A stretch of 64,000 nucleotides of DNA from a bacterium (GCA_017557885.1 JAFYXV010000002.1:379056-443055); one strand, 5' to 3'. Positions 50,053-60,400 are shown, numbered from the stretch's first letter. The notes: a model not told the origin generated them from the letters alone. Made by a program: numbers and translations.

Positions 50053-50118
50053 AAGCAAACCTAAAAGAAGTTGAAGCAAGAGGGCCCCGCTTGAAAAAGC
50101 GGGGCCCTCTTCTTTTTT
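50019..50118 (+). promoter_or_regulatory. trp attenuator: antiterminator and terminator
   Basis: Terminator: 50079-50092 pairs perfectly (14 bp) with 50097-50110, GAAA loop, then TCTTTTTT. Antiterminator: GCTTTTTCAAGC (50019-50030) is the exact complement of GCTTGAAAAAGC (50089-50100), which includes the terminator loop and upper stem, so both cannot form. The upstream arm lies 15 bases after the last Trp codon and can also fold locally (CCGG...CCGG, 50015-50034). Confidence 0.88.
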
Positions 50119-50146
50119 CGCTTAACGATCAACTTAAATAAAAATT

Positions 50147-51634
50147 ATGAAACCAAGTTTAGATGAATTCGCAAAGATGGGAACCGGTAGTGAATTTATT
50201 CCGGTTTACCGGGAGTTTTTGGCCGATCTGGAGACGCCGGTCTCGGTTCTCCGGCGCTTCGCGGAAGAAAAGCACGTTTTCCTATTGGAATCCGTGGAAG
50301 GCGGCGAGCGCTTCGGGCGCTACTCCATCATAGGCGTCAACCCTTACGGGATCTTCACCGTCGAGGACGGACAGGCTTACTTTTCCGCGCCCGGGAAACC
50401 CAAAGAGGCTTTAGGCGAAAAAGGCAAAGGCTTCTTCGCGCTGCGCGAACTGATGAAGGAAGCCAAGGCTCTGACTTATCCCGGCCTTCCTCCCCTTTTC
50501 GGCGGCGCGGTCGGCAGCCTCGACTACGAGATCGTAAGCGAATTCGAAAAAATACCTTTGCGCGAAAAAAAGGAAGACCGGCCGGAAGCGCTCTTCATGC
50601 TGACGAGGGAGATGATCGTTTTCGACACCATGAAGCACACCGTCATGATCGTCGTCTCCGTCAGGAAGAACGATCACAAGGACCATGAGAGCGCCTACAG
50701 ATACGCCGAGGAAAGGATAACCGCGATCAGGGAGCGCATGACAGCGCCTTTGCCCCCTTCCGAACTGGAGCCGGAAATTTCTAGATCCGAGGAGATCAAA
50801 CTAGAAAGCAACATGACGAAAGAGGATTACTGCGAGGCCGTTGAGAGAGCGAAAGCGCTGATCGCGGCAGGCGAAGTGATCCAGGTCGTGCCGGCCCAGA
50901 AATTCTCCGCTCCCGCCCCGAAAAACAGTTTCCAGATCTACCGCGCGCTGCGCCTCATTAATCCTTCCCCTTACCTTTTCTTCATTAAGAACGGCGACCG
51001 CATCCTTATAGGCTCTTCTCCGGAAACGATGGTGAAATTGGAGAACGGCACGGCGGCCATCCGCCCGATCGCCGGCACAAGGCCGAGAGGAATCGATCAG
51101 AAAGAAGACACGCTTCTGGCTGACGAACTATTGAAAGACGAAAAGGAGCGCGCCGAGCACCTTATGCTGGTGGACCTTGGCAGAAACGACCTCGGCCGCC
51201 TCGCCATGCCGGGCAGCGTGCAGGTGAAGAGCTTCATGCAAGTGGAGCGCTATTCCCACGTCATGCACCTCGTCTCCAACATCGAGGCGGAACTGAAGCC
51301 GGAGTACGACGCCTTCGACCTGGTCGCCAGCTCTTTCCCGGCCGGCACTCTCTCGGGCGCGCCCAAGATCCGCGCGATGGAAATAATATCCGAACTTGAG
51401 CCGGAAAGAAGAGGCGCCTACGGCGGCGCGGTCGGCTACTTCAGTTCGACGGGCAACATGGACCTCGCCATCACGATAAGAACGCTGGAAATTAAAGGCG
51501 GAACGCTCTCCTTCGGAGTGGGCGCCGGCGTGGTGGCCGATTCCGTGCCGGAAAACGAATATAAAGAAACGCTGAACAAGGCCGGGGCGATCATGAAAGC
51601 TCTGCGCTTCGTTTCAGAGGGGCTTTCCCTCTAA
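50147..51634 (+). CDS. trpE: Anthranilate synthase component I
   Basis: 495 residues; with TrpG makes anthranilate from chorismate. HVFLLESVEGGERFGRYSIIG carries the LLES segment that binds feedback tryptophan. The chorismate-binding core has NPSPYLFFIKNGDRILIGSSPE, RPIAGTRPRG, LMLVDLGRNDLGRL, SYPAG-type FPAGTLSGAPKIRAMEII and GVGAGVVADSVPENEYKET. The ribosome site before the ATG is weak. First structural gene of trpEGDCFBA. Confidence 0.97.
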   Translation: MKPSLDEFAKMGTGSEFIPVYREFLADLETPVSVLRRFAEEKHVFLLESVEGGERFGRYSIIGVNPYGIFTVEDGQAYFSAPGKPKEALGEKGKGFFALRELMKEAKALTYPGLPPLFGGAVGSLDYEIVSEFEKIPLREKKEDRPEALFMLTREMIVFDTMKHTVMIVVSVRKNDHKDHESAYRYAEERITAIRERMTAPLPPSELEPEISRSEEIKLESNMTKEDYCEAVERAKALIAAGEVIQVVPAQKFSAPAPKNSFQIYRALRLINPSPYLFFIKNGDRILIGSSPETMVKLENGTAAIRPIAGTRPRGIDQKEDTLLADELLKDEKERAEHLMLVDLGRNDLGRLAMPGSVQVKSFMQVERYSHVMHLVSNIEAELKPEYDAFDLVASSFPAGTLSGAPKIRAMEIISELEPERRGAYGGAVGYFSSTGNMDLAITIRTLEIKGGTLSFGVGAGVVADSVPENEYKETLNKAGAIMKALRFVSEGLSL

Positions 51635-51643
51635 GGAGAAATT

Positions 51644-52219
<576 letters not shown>

Positions 52220-52222
52220 ATT

Positions 52223-53236
52223 ATGCTGAACAAAGAAATAAACAAGGCCTTGGCGAAAGAGAATTTCAGCGCCGAGGAAATGGAAGAGATCCTCTCGAAA
52301 TTGGCTTCCAAAACGGAAAGTGATGCCCAAATGGCGGCCTTCCTCATCGCTTTGAGAGCCAAGGGCGAAACGGTCGAAGAGCTGACCGGCGCGGCGCGCT
52401 TTTTGAGGCGCAAAGGGCAGTTCATCGACACGGGCGCCGCGGAAGTCATGGACATCGTGGGCACGGGCGGCGACGAATCGTACTCCTTCAACATTTCGAC
52501 GACCTCCTCTTTCGTGGCGGCCGGCGCCGGCGTCATCGTCGCCAAGCACGGCAACCGCTCCGTCTCATCTAAATGCGGCGCGGCGGACGTGCTGCAGGCC
52601 CTGGGCTTCAATCTTGAGACGGCCCCGGAAAACATGGAGGAAAGCATCCGCGAGAATAGGATCGGCTTCCTTTTCGCCCAGAAGATGCACCCGATCTTGG
52701 GCAATGTGGCGCCCTTGAGAAAGGCCCTGGGCGTCAGAACGATCTTCAACATGATAGGCCCTCTTACGAACCCGGCCGGCGCGACCACGCAGCTGACGGG
52801 CGTTTACAACGGCGCCATTACGGAATTGGTGGCCGGAGCGCTTAAAGAGCTCGGCGTGAAACGCGCCATGGTCGTGCATAGTGAGGACGGCATGGACGAG
52901 ATCAGCTGCAACGTTCCGACGCGCGTCTCCGAACTGAAGGACGGACTCGTCACTACCTATGACCTCGAGCCTTCCTTGTATCTCGATGGTTTCGAGGGCG
53001 GAGAAATAGGCGGCGGCACTCCGGAGGAAAACGCTAAGATCCTGCTTGACGTCCTGGAAGGCAGAGACCGCGGCGCCAACAGAGCCGTGACGCTCATCAA
53101 TTCCGGCGCGGCCATCTACATTTACGGCCTCGCCAAAGATATTCAAGAAGGCGTCAAAATGGCGGAAGAATCCATAGACAAAGGCTTGGCCAGACAAAAA
53201 CTCGACGAACTTATTACCGCCAGCAAAAATGCGTGA
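52223..53236 (+). CDS. trpD: Anthranilate phosphoribosyltransferase
   Basis: 337 residues; joins anthranilate to PRPP. MDIVGTGGDESYSFNIST is the PRPP-binding loop; KHGNRSVSSKCGAADVLQALG, FLFAQKMHP, GVRTIFNMIGPLTNPAG and VHSEDGMDEIS are family blocks. Begins three bases after trpG and overlaps trpC by eight bases. Confidence 0.97.
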   Translation: MLNKEINKALAKENFSAEEMEEILSKLASKTESDAQMAAFLIALRAKGETVEELTGAARFLRRKGQFIDTGAAEVMDIVGTGGDESYSFNISTTSSFVAAGAGVIVAKHGNRSVSSKCGAADVLQALGFNLETAPENMEESIRENRIGFLFAQKMHPILGNVAPLRKALGVRTIFNMIGPLTNPAGATTQLTGVYNGAITELVAGALKELGVKRAMVVHSEDGMDEISCNVPTRVSELKDGLVTTYDLEPSLYLDGFEGGEIGGGTPEENAKILLDVLEGRDRGANRAVTLINSGAAIYIYGLAKDIQEGVKMAEESIDKGLARQKLDELITASKNA

Positions 53237-54011
53237 CATTCTTTTGGAAATAGCCGAAAAGTCGGCCGCCGACCTCAAGGCGAAAAAGGCAGAGGTTCCC
53301 GAAGCGGAATTGATAAAAGCAATTGAGAAGCGGGACAAATTGCCGCTTTCGCTTTACGCTGCTCTGAAAAGAGAGGGCGTCTCCGTCATCGCGGAAATAA
53401 AGAAAGCCTCACCCAGCAAAGGAATAATCAAAGCCGATCTCGATCCAGTTGGCTTAGCGAAAACCTACTCTGCCAACGGCGCGGCGGCCATCTCCGTCCT
53501 GACGGAGGAAAACTATTTCCTCGGCTCCATGGACATTCTGAAAACGGTCCGCAGGGAAACTTCTCTTCCCGTTCTGCGGAAGGATTTCATCTTCGACCGC
53601 TATCAGATCCTGGAGGCCGCGGCGGCCGGCGCCGACGCCGTTCTGCTCATCGCCTCGCTTTTTCATGACGACGCGCTCCTTAAAGAGCTCTTTAAGTTCA
53701 CGCAGGAACTGGGCATGGAAGCGCTTTGCGAAGCGCACGACAAAATGGAGGCGCAGCGCCTCGTTGACCTCGGCGCGAAAATAATCGGCGTGAATTGCCG
53801 CGACCTCAGAACTTTCCAGGTCTTCCCGGAAAAGTCGGAAGCGGTCATAGAAACGCTGCCAAAAGAAGTCGCGAAAGTGGCGGAAAGCGGCTTGAAAACG
53901 CCAAACGATCTTAAACTTTACCCTGCCGCCGACGCTTTTTTGATCGGCGAAACTTTAGTCAGGTCAAATGATCCCGGCGCAACTTTGAGAGGTTTCGCTA
54001 ATGGCCGCTAA
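53229..54011 (+). CDS. trpC: Indole-3-glycerol-phosphate synthase
   Basis: 260 residues, (beta/alpha)8 barrel. VIAEIKKASPSKGII, VLTEENYFLGSMDIL, LPVLRKDFIFDRYQI, GVNCRDLRTF (usually NNRDL) and KVAESGLKTPND carry the catalytic Lys and Glu residues. Separate from TrpF, unlike the fused enzyme of enterobacteria. Overlaps trpF by eleven bases. Confidence 0.97.
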   Translation: MRDILLEIAEKSAADLKAKKAEVPEAELIKAIEKRDKLPLSLYAALKREGVSVIAEIKKASPSKGIIKADLDPVGLAKTYSANGAAAISVLTEENYFLGSMDILKTVRRETSLPVLRKDFIFDRYQILEAAAAGADAVLLIASLFHDDALLKELFKFTQELGMEALCEAHDKMEAQRLVDLGAKIIGVNCRDLRTFQVFPEKSEAVIETLPKEVAKVAESGLKTPNDLKLYPAADAFLIGETLVRSNDPGATLRGFANGR

Positions 54012-54600
54012 ATTCGTAAAGATCTGCGGACTCACCAACTATGCCGACGCGCGCTTCGCCTTCGAAGCGGGCGCGGATTACCTCGGTTTCATCCTGATCC
54101 CGGGGTCAATGCGCGCCATAGACAGGGAAGAGTTCGAAAAGATCGATTTCGGAAAAAAAGTCGGCGTATTCCAAAACGCCCCCCTAGACTACGTCCTCTC
54201 CTTTAAACTCGACACGATCCAGCTGCACGGAACAGAGAGTGAGGAATACGTTGACAAACTGCGCGCAAGAACTAATTGCGAGATCTGGAAAGCGCTGCCA
54301 ATCGTGGACGCCGCGAGCCTGGAGTTCGCAAAGTCGCGCTACAAGGGCCTCGCCATTTTAGCCGACGGCGAGAAGGGCGGCCGCCATTGCGATCGGGTCT
54401 TGGCGCGCGAACTGAGCGTAATGAGGCCTACGATCCTGGCCGGGCAATTGACGCCCGAAAACGTGGGAGAGGCGATCAATTTGGTCGATCCCATCGGCGT
54501 GGACGCGGCCAGCGGCGTGGAAACCGAAAACGATCCCAGAAAAAAAGACGAACATAAAATATTAGCTTTCATAAACGAAGTAAGGAAACACTTATGTTAA
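54001..54600 (+). CDS. trpF: Phosphoribosylanthranilate isomerase
   Basis: 199 residues; carries out the Amadori rearrangement before Trp[21 protein letters not shown] holds the catalytic Cys; [19 protein letters not shown] and [19 protein letters not shown] (catalytic Asp and phosphate site) match the family. Overlaps trpB by seven bases. Confidence 0.96.
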   Translation: MAAKFVKICGLTNYADARFAFEAGADYLGFILIPGSMRAIDREEFEKIDFGKKVGVFQNAPLDYVLSFKLDTIQLHGTESEEYVDKLRARTNCEIWKALPIVDAASLEFAKSRYKGLAILADGEKGGRHCDRVLARELSVMRPTILAGQLTPENVGEAINLVDPIGVDAASGVETENDPRKKDEHKILAFINEVRKHLC

Positions 54601-55781
54601 AAACTCATTTCGGCCCCTACGGCGGACAATACGTGGCGGAAACGCTGATGCCCGCCCTGCATGAACTGGAACAGGCTTACAGAGAAGCGAAATCTGATCC
54701 CGCTTTCAAATCAGAGATGGCCAATCTTCTGCGCGATTACGTGGGACGCACTTCCCCTCTCTATTTCGCCAAGCGTTTGACGGAAAAAGTTGGCGGCGCG
54801 AAGATCTATCTCAAAAGGGAAGACCTGAACCATACCGGCGCGCACAAGATAAACAACACCATCGGCCAGGCCCTCTTAGCAAAGCGCATGGGCAAGAAGC
54901 GCCTGATCGCCGAAACGGGCGCCGGCATGCACGGCGTCGCGACGGCGACTGTGGCGGCGCTTTTGGGCTTCGAGTGCGAAGTCTTCATGGGCGAACTTGA
55001 CATCAGGCGCCAGGCCCCGAACGTCCAGCGTATGCACGCCCTGGGCGCCAAGGTTAGAAGCGTCGCTTCCGGAACGGGAACTTTGAAGGACGCTATGAAC
55101 GAAGCGCTGCGCGACTGGGTCGCCACTTATGAGGACACTTTCTACGTCATCGGCACGGTGGCCGGCCCGCACCCCTACCCCGCGATGGTAAGGGATTTCC
55201 AGTCGGTCATAGGCAAGGAAGCCAGACGCCAGTTCAAAAAGCTCTCCGGCAAATTGCCAGACCAGGTGATCGCCTGCGTGGGCGGCGGCAGCAACGCCAT
55301 GGGCATTTTCCACGCTTTCCTCCGTGACAAGGACGTCGCTCTTTTCGGCGTGGAAGCCGGAGGCAAAGGCCTGAAGACCAAAGCGCACGCCGCCAGCATC
55401 AATGGCGGCGAAGTGGGCGTTCTGCACGGCTGCAAGACCTACCTTCTGCAGACTGATGACGGTCAGATCCTGGACGCCTATTCTGTTTCAGCGGGCTTGG
55501 ATTATCCCGGCGTCGGTCCGGAGCACTCCTACCTTGGCGACATCGGGCGCGTCACTTACACCGCCATCAATGACAAGGAAGCGCTTTCCGCTTTCCACGC
55601 CCTTTGCGAATACGAGGGCATTATCCCGGCCCTTGAGAGCGCGCACGCCCTGGCGCAGGCCATTAAAAACGCCAAAAAGCTTGGCAAGGACAAAAACATC
55701 ATCGTCTGCCTTTCCGGGCGCGGCGACAAAGACATGGACAACGTTATCAATTACGAAGCGAAAATGCAGGAGAAGAAATAA
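54594..55781 (+). CDS. trpB: Tryptophan synthase beta chain
   Basis: 395 residues. [19 protein letters not shown], the PLP lysine in [56 protein letters not shown] and [11 protein letters not shown] are the classic TrpB1 blocks. It joins indole, passed from TrpA, to serine. One-base overlap with trpA. Confidence 0.98.
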   Translation: MLKTHFGPYGGQYVAETLMPALHELEQAYREAKSDPAFKSEMANLLRDYVGRTSPLYFAKRLTEKVGGAKIYLKREDLNHTGAHKINNTIGQALLAKRMGKKRLIAETGAGMHGVATATVAALLGFECEVFMGELDIRRQAPNVQRMHALGAKVRSVASGTGTLKDAMNEALRDWVATYEDTFYVIGTVAGPHPYPAMVRDFQSVIGKEARRQFKKLSGKLPDQVIACVGGGSNAMGIFHAFLRDKDVALFGVEAGGKGLKTKAHAASINGGEVGVLHGCKTYLLQTDDGQILDAYSVSAGLDYPGVGPEHSYLGDIGRVTYTAINDKEALSAFHALCEYEGIIPALESAHALAQAIKNAKKLGKDKNIIVCLSGRGDKDMDNVINYEAKMQEKK

Positions 55782-56584
55782 TGAGCGGCAAACTGAGAAA
55801 GATTTTTGCGGACGGAAAAAAGAAACTTGTGGGCTTCGCCTCCGCAGGCTGCCCAACCGTAGGAGAAAGCCTTGAATTCATGGACGCGATGTTAAAGGGC
55901 GGCGTGGATATTCTCGAAATAGGCGTGCCCTTTTCCGACCCGATGGCGGACGGCCCGACGATCCAGGCCTCCTCGCAGAAAGCGCTCGCAAGCGGCACGA
56001 CCGTGAGCGACGTCCTTAAGATCTGCAAAAAATTGAGCGATAAATATCCCGAAAAAGGCTTCGTCTTATTCAGCTACTACAACCTGATCTTTCATATGGG
56101 GCCAGATAAATTCGCCCGCGCCGCCAAAGCCTCCGGCGCCGACGGGATCTTGGTAGTGGACGTCCCCTTGGAGGAAAGGAAAGAAATAAAACCCTTCTTC
56201 GACAAGTACGGCCTCGACCTTATCCCGCTCGTTTCACCCGCCACGCCCAAAGCGAGGGCCAAAGAGATATTAAAAGGCATAGGCGGCTTCGTCTATTACA
56301 TAATCTTTAAGGGCGTGACCGGAACGAGAACGGAATTACCGAAAGACCTTAAAGCCAAAGTCGCGGAACTGAAGAAAACAGGCAGCCTTCCCGTGGCGGC
56401 CGGTTTCGGCGTAAGCGACGCCGCCATGGCGAAAAAAGTCGCAGCGATCTCTGACGGAGTCGTCATTGGCTCAGCCTTCGTGAAGATCCAGCTGGACGAA
56501 ACGCTCTCTATGACCGAAAAGCGCGCCAAAGCGCTTGCTTTCGCCAAGGCGTGCAAAGAGAGCCTGTCCTTTGCGAAGCCTTAG
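55781..56584 (+). CDS. trpA: Tryptophan synthase alpha chain
   Basis: 267 residues. GFASAGCPTVGESLEF, VDILEIGVPFSDPMADGPTI (catalytic Glu and Asp), SPATPKARAKEI and VAAGFGVSDAAMAKKV match TrpA, which splits indole-glycerol phosphate. Last trp gene. Its stop overlaps the stop of the convergent helicase gene by four bases, so no terminator lies between them. Confidence 0.97.
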   Translation: MSGKLRKIFADGKKKLVGFASAGCPTVGESLEFMDAMLKGGVDILEIGVPFSDPMADGPTIQASSQKALASGTTVSDVLKICKKLSDKYPEKGFVLFSYYNLIFHMGPDKFARAAKASGADGILVVDVPLEERKEIKPFFDKYGLDLIPLVSPATPKARAKEILKGIGGFVYYIIFKGVTGTRTELPKDLKAKVAELKKTGSLPVAAGFGVSDAAMAKKVAAISDGVVIGSAFVKIQLDETLSMTEKRAKALAFAKACKESLSFAKP

Positions 56585-59301
56585 TCTTCCGGAGGAAGGT
56601 ATTTCTTGACGCGGCGGCAGACTGGATAATTGCTGCAGCCGTAGTAGGGGCCGTTCTTGCCTTGCCGCAGGAGCAGGAAGCCGCCGCAGGAGCACCTGTA
56701 TTTCAGGTCGGCAAGCGGGCGGTTCACGCTGAAATCGCAGCGGGGATAGTTGGAGCAGCCCACGAATTCGAGGTTTTTCTCCTGGTTGAGCCGCGGTATG
56801 AGATTGCCGGTCTTGCAGCGGGGGCACTTCAGTGGATTCGTTATCTCCTCGAAACCGATGGCCCTTGTCTTTATGGCCCTGTCGGGAGAATAGTTGTCCC
56901 GCTGCAGTTCCGGGACGAATTCGGAGGGGCAGTTCTTGTTGGCTATGAGATATACTCTGTTGCGGGAGCGGGTCAAAGCCACGTATAAAAGTCTTCTCTC
57001 CTCCGCGTAGAGATGCTGGTCGCTTTCCGTCAGCACCAGCTCCAGCACGGGATCGTCGGAGAGCTGGTTGGGAAAGCCCATGGCGGAGTTGTTGAAGTTC
57101 ACGATGATCACGTTGTCCGCCTCCAGCCCCTTGGCCTTGTGCACGGTCATGAACTGGATGGTCATGCCCTGGTATTCCGGGGAAACAAGGTAGTCCTGGC
57201 CGCCGATCCTCTGCTTTTCAAAAAGACCGTTCAAAAGCTGCTCCTCGTCGTAATTCGTGCGCCCCAGGATAAGGATGGATCTTTCCGGCCCGAAATCTCT
57301 AATGATGTCGTCTAGGGCTTCCTTGACGGCTTCCTGCTGGGAGTCCTTGTAAAGATAAAGCCTGAGGGGATTCTTGAGATGTTTCTGGGCGGTCAGCTGC
57401 TTCCGCCATTGGATGGCGTTCTTCAAAACGAAGCTCTGGGCCGCGTCGGAAAGCTCCTGAGGACAGCGGAAGGTCTCCTCCAGCTTGCTCAGGCAGGTGG
57501 CGCCGAAATATTTGGCGAAATCCCGGAAAAGCCAGAGGTCGCTGCCGGTGAAACGGTAGATGGACTGCCAGTCGTCGCCCACGCAGAAGAGTATCGCGCC
57601 GCTTTTCTCCACGATGTTTTTCAAAAGCCGGAAGCGGGCCATGGAAATGTCCTGGTATTCGTCCACGATGACATACTTGTAGTTTCTCACGACCTCCCCG
57701 GAGGCGATTATCCCGGAAGCGCGGTTGATCATGTCGGAGAAATCCACCTTCCCGGTGCTTTTGAGCATGGCCTCGTACTCCGACAGCATCGGCGACATGA
57801 TGCTTTTGAAAAGCCTCAGGCGTTCCTTGAAGAAAGGCGTGCGGAAAATATCGCTCTTGTAATCCAGGCTCTCAAGGTCCTCCAGGCCGAAGCCCATGGA
57901 TTTGAAAAGCCTGAGGAAAGCCCCGCAGAGCTTGATGAACTCACGGTAGTAGTTGTCCGCCAGATCCTTGAAGATCTTTTCAAACAGCGCGTAGGGATCC
58001 GGCTCCTTTAACTGAACGCCCGCCTCCCGGAGAGTTTTTTCCAGCATTTCCAAAAGGATGCCTTCCCTGGTGTACCAGGAGTAGGTCTCCAGAAGTTTCG
58101 TGTTGTTCCTGGCGTGCAGCTCCCGTTTCCATTTCATGCCGTCCTGATACTTCAGCTCCTCCGCCCGGGAGAGCTGCGGCGCCCGTCCCTCCCGGTCCAC
58201 GCCGAAGTGCTCCAGATAAATGTCGTAGCCGCTTAAATAGAAGTCTGGGCGATAGGCCTTCCTGAAGCGCGTGTCCTCCTCGGAAAGATGGGGATAGAGC
58301 GATTCGTACTCGTACTCCACGCCGTGCAGGAAAAGGAAGTTGGCTATCTGCACTTCCTCCCGGCTCTTGACGAATTCGCCCTGCAGCGTCCTCTTGTCCT
58401 GCTCATATTTCCCGGCCTTGGCCCGGAGATATTTGGACTTCAAGGTCTCCAGCTCGCTCCGCCTTTCGTATTCGTACTGGCGTCCCAGGGAATCGAAATC
58501 CCAGACGTTGCCGGGAATGGTCAGGTAGCAGCCGAAGAAGGTGATCAGATTTTGCAAGGTGACGCCGCCCAGCTTCGAGATCTTGTCCGAGAAGAAATTT
58601 TCCAAAAAAGCCCGCTGGTCGTTTTCGTCCAGGACGTCCGGCCTTTCCCCGCTCTTTTCCGTGATGATGTCCAGGCCCAGTTTGTGGAAGGTGCAGGCCT
58701 CGGTCTCGATGCCGTTGCGCTTCAGCCTCTCGGTCATCTCCCCCGCGTTTTTCCTGGCGAAGGATATCAAAAGGATGTCCTGGGGCCGGATCTTTTTCCT
58801 TTCCAGGAGATATTTCGCTTTGCCGATGATGGTCAGAGTCTTGCCGCTGCCGGCGCCAGCCACCACCAAATTGTTGTCCTCGTCGCAGATCACAGCTTCC
58901 CGCTGCTGGACCGTCAGCGGCCGGCCGTCCACGTTCTCAAAAAGCCTGGCGCACTCTTCCTTCTCCTTTTCCACGAAGCTTATGTTGAGCTCCCTGGTCC
59001 TGGCCGTCAGAGCGGCGTATTTGTCCAGAAAATCCCGGTGCTTTTCCGAGACCTTGGCGTCCAGGCCGCCCACAAGGGACTTTATCTCCTTCGCCGCGGC
59101 GGAAAAATCCTCCCTGACCCGCGCAACGTCGCTGTTGCGCAGGTAAGCGCCCTGCAGCGCGGCGTACCTTTCCTCAAAGCGCTCTATCAATTCATTGAAA
59201 GAAGCCAGCTTCTCCAGCCTCCTCTTTAAATGGCGGAGGCGCAGGATAAGAGCAAAAGCGCAAGCGGCAACCATCAAAACGGCGACCAAAACAACTGTCA
59301 T
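56581..59301 (-). CDS. UvrD/HelD-like SF1 helicase, membrane-anchored, with two C-terminal zinc ribbons
   Basis: 906 residues. An N-terminal hydrophobic helix (about 2-20) and coiled coil precede a UvrD-type helicase: Walker A GAGSGKT at 149-155, motif Ia ISFARKNAGEM, Walker B VDEYQDIS, motif III GDDWQSIYRFTGSD, motif V TVHKAKGLEADNV and motif VI LLYVALTRSRNRV. Between I and II is a long insertion with a nuclease-like look (DFYLSGYDIYLEHFG). The end carries two topoisomerase-type zinc ribbons (CPRCKTGNL...CSNYPRC and CSCGGFL...CSNYPVC). It resembles DNA helicase IV, but the membrane anchor and paired ribbons are distinctive. Likely role: DNA repair or processing. Confidence 0.88.
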   Translation of the reverse strand: MTVVLVAVLMVAACAFALILRLRHLKRRLEKLASFNELIERFEERYAALQGAYLRNSDVARVREDFSAAAKEIKSLVGGLDAKVSEKHRDFLDKYAALTARTRELNISFVEKEKEECARLFENVDGRPLTVQQREAVICDEDNNLVVAGAGSGKTLTIIGKAKYLLERKKIRPQDILLISFARKNAGEMTERLKRNGIETEACTFHKLGLDIITEKSGERPDVLDENDQRAFLENFFSDKISKLGGVTLQNLITFFGCYLTIPGNVWDFDSLGRQYEYERRSELETLKSKYLRAKAGKYEQDKRTLQGEFVKSREEVQIANFLFLHGVEYEYESLYPHLSEEDTRFRKAYRPDFYLSGYDIYLEHFGVDREGRAPQLSRAEELKYQDGMKWKRELHARNNTKLLETYSWYTREGILLEMLEKTLREAGVQLKEPDPYALFEKIFKDLADNYYREFIKLCGAFLRLFKSMGFGLEDLESLDYKSDIFRTPFFKERLRLFKSIMSPMLSEYEAMLKSTGKVDFSDMINRASGIIASGEVVRNYKYVIVDEYQDISMARFRLLKNIVEKSGAILFCVGDDWQSIYRFTGSDLWLFRDFAKYFGATCLSKLEETFRCPQELSDAAQSFVLKNAIQWRKQLTAQKHLKNPLRLYLYKDSQQEAVKEALDDIIRDFGPERSILILGRTNYDEEQLLNGLFEKQRIGGQDYLVSPEYQGMTIQFMTVHKAKGLEADNVIIVNFNNSAMGFPNQLSDDPVLELVLTESDQHLYAEERRLLYVALTRSRNRVYLIANKNCPSEFVPELQRDNYSPDRAIKTRAIGFEEITNPLKCPRCKTGNLIPRLNQEKNLEFVGCSNYPRCDFSVNRPLADLKYRCSCGGFLLLRQGKNGPYYGCSNYPVCRRVKKYLPPED

Positions 59302-59431
59302 AAGCTATCCGATATCTGCTTTTTAAGTAAAAACGACCGCAAAGGAGCCGAACCGGCCAACCGCTGCCGGAAGGCTGGCCCTTCCCGCAACCCAGATCAA
59401 AACAGCCGGCGGAAAAGAGCGCGCCGCCAAA

Positions 59432-60160
59432 TCAATGGCGGTTGTTGTAGCGGTAGCCGTTGTTGTTATTGTAGCGGTAGCGGGGCGCGTAGCCGCCGTT
59501 GCCGGTCCCGTTGTTGTAATTGCCCATCTGCCTGTTCTTGAAAAATTTCGGATTGGGCTCCTTGAAGAAGATGACCTTCGTGCCGGCGATGTAGTCGCCG
59601 ATCCGGCGGAAGCCCAGGAAAGCCTGGAAGCATTCCAGCAATATGATGCAGAACAGGATGAGATTGACTAAATTGGCGTGGGGATATTTCGCCTGGGAGG
59701 CCATGTTGGCGGTTATGAGGACCGCGGGAACGAGTATGGTCAAATTCCGCAGGAAATAATGGTAGATCCTGGGACGGGAGGCTCTCACGGTGAAGATCTT
59801 CAGATTGCAGAAACGTTTGCCGACGCTCCGGCTGTATCCCCAGGTGTCCCGCATGATGACGGCGACGAAAAACCAAAGGGCCAGAGCGATCTGCTTTATG
59901 ATAATGACCAGGTGCGGCTCGTATTCATAGACCGTGCCGCCTATGCTCAAAGTCCCGTTGAACTTGGAGGCGATGAAGTTAATGGCGGTCAGGCCGCCCA
60001 GAAAGATCAGTCCGTCTATGGTGGTGGCGCCCAGGCGGTTCATCAGATCGTTAAAGAAAAATGTTCTGCGCGGTTTGAACTCTTCCCTTGGCGCAGCGTT
60101 CGCGCTGGCGGCGCCGGTTTCAACTTGAGGTTCATCAATAGAGCTTTCGTAATTTTCCAT
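59432..60160 (-). CDS. RDD family membrane protein with Asn/Tyr/Arg-rich tail
   Basis: 242 residues with three to four membrane segments (about 45-65, 85-105, 130-150, 155-175). The early RLGATTIDGLIFLGG and late FRRIGDYIAGTKVIFF supply the Arg-Asp-Asp plan of RDD proteins, of unknown transport-like function. The last 35 residues are low-complexity, rich in Asn, Gly, Tyr and Arg (NNGTGNGGYAPRYRYNNNNG), which may be a binding or phase-separating tail. Divergent from the RND adaptor. Confidence 0.75.
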   Translation of the reverse strand: MENYESSIDEPQVETGAASANAAPREEFKPRRTFFFNDLMNRLGATTIDGLIFLGGLTAINFIASKFNGTLSIGGTVYEYEPHLVIIIKQIALALWFFVAVIMRDTWGYSRSVGKRFCNLKIFTVRASRPRIYHYFLRNLTILVPAVLITANMASQAKYPHANLVNLILFCIILLECFQAFLGFRRIGDYIAGTKVIFFKEPNPKFFKNRQMGNYNNGTGNGGYAPRYRYNNNNGYRYNNRH

Positions 60161-60197
60161 TTTTTAACCTTATTTTTTAAATTGAACTGTTTGTTTA

Positions 60198-60238
60198 ATT
60201 ATTACCAATAATTTTTTTATATTATTACCAATAATTTT
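60198..60238. promoter_or_regulatory. Twin palindromic sites upstream of RDD/RND genes
   Basis: ATTATTACCAATAATTTT occurs at 60198-60215 and 60221-60238, 23 bases apart; each contains the inverted repeat ATTATT-ACC-AATAAT. They sit 38-78 bases before the RDD start and 206 bases before the RND adaptor, where a regulator of either could bind. Confidence 0.5.
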
Positions 60239-60394
60239 GATTCATTCTATCAATTTGACGGAAAGAAAGCAAAAGGAAGCGCTTTCCGCCCGGATCTATG
60301 AGATTAATTATGCGCGCCGCACATGCCGGGCAAGGGCCGGAGACGACTGAAAAATTTTTGTTTTTCCCGGGACTTATGATCGGAAAAATGCTAT

Positions 60395-60400
60395 TATAAT
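60395..60400 (+). promoter_or_regulatory. -10 element of the RND operon
   Basis: TATAAT 44 bases before the adaptor ATG; the -35 region is poor, suggesting an activator or weak promoter. Confidence 0.4.
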
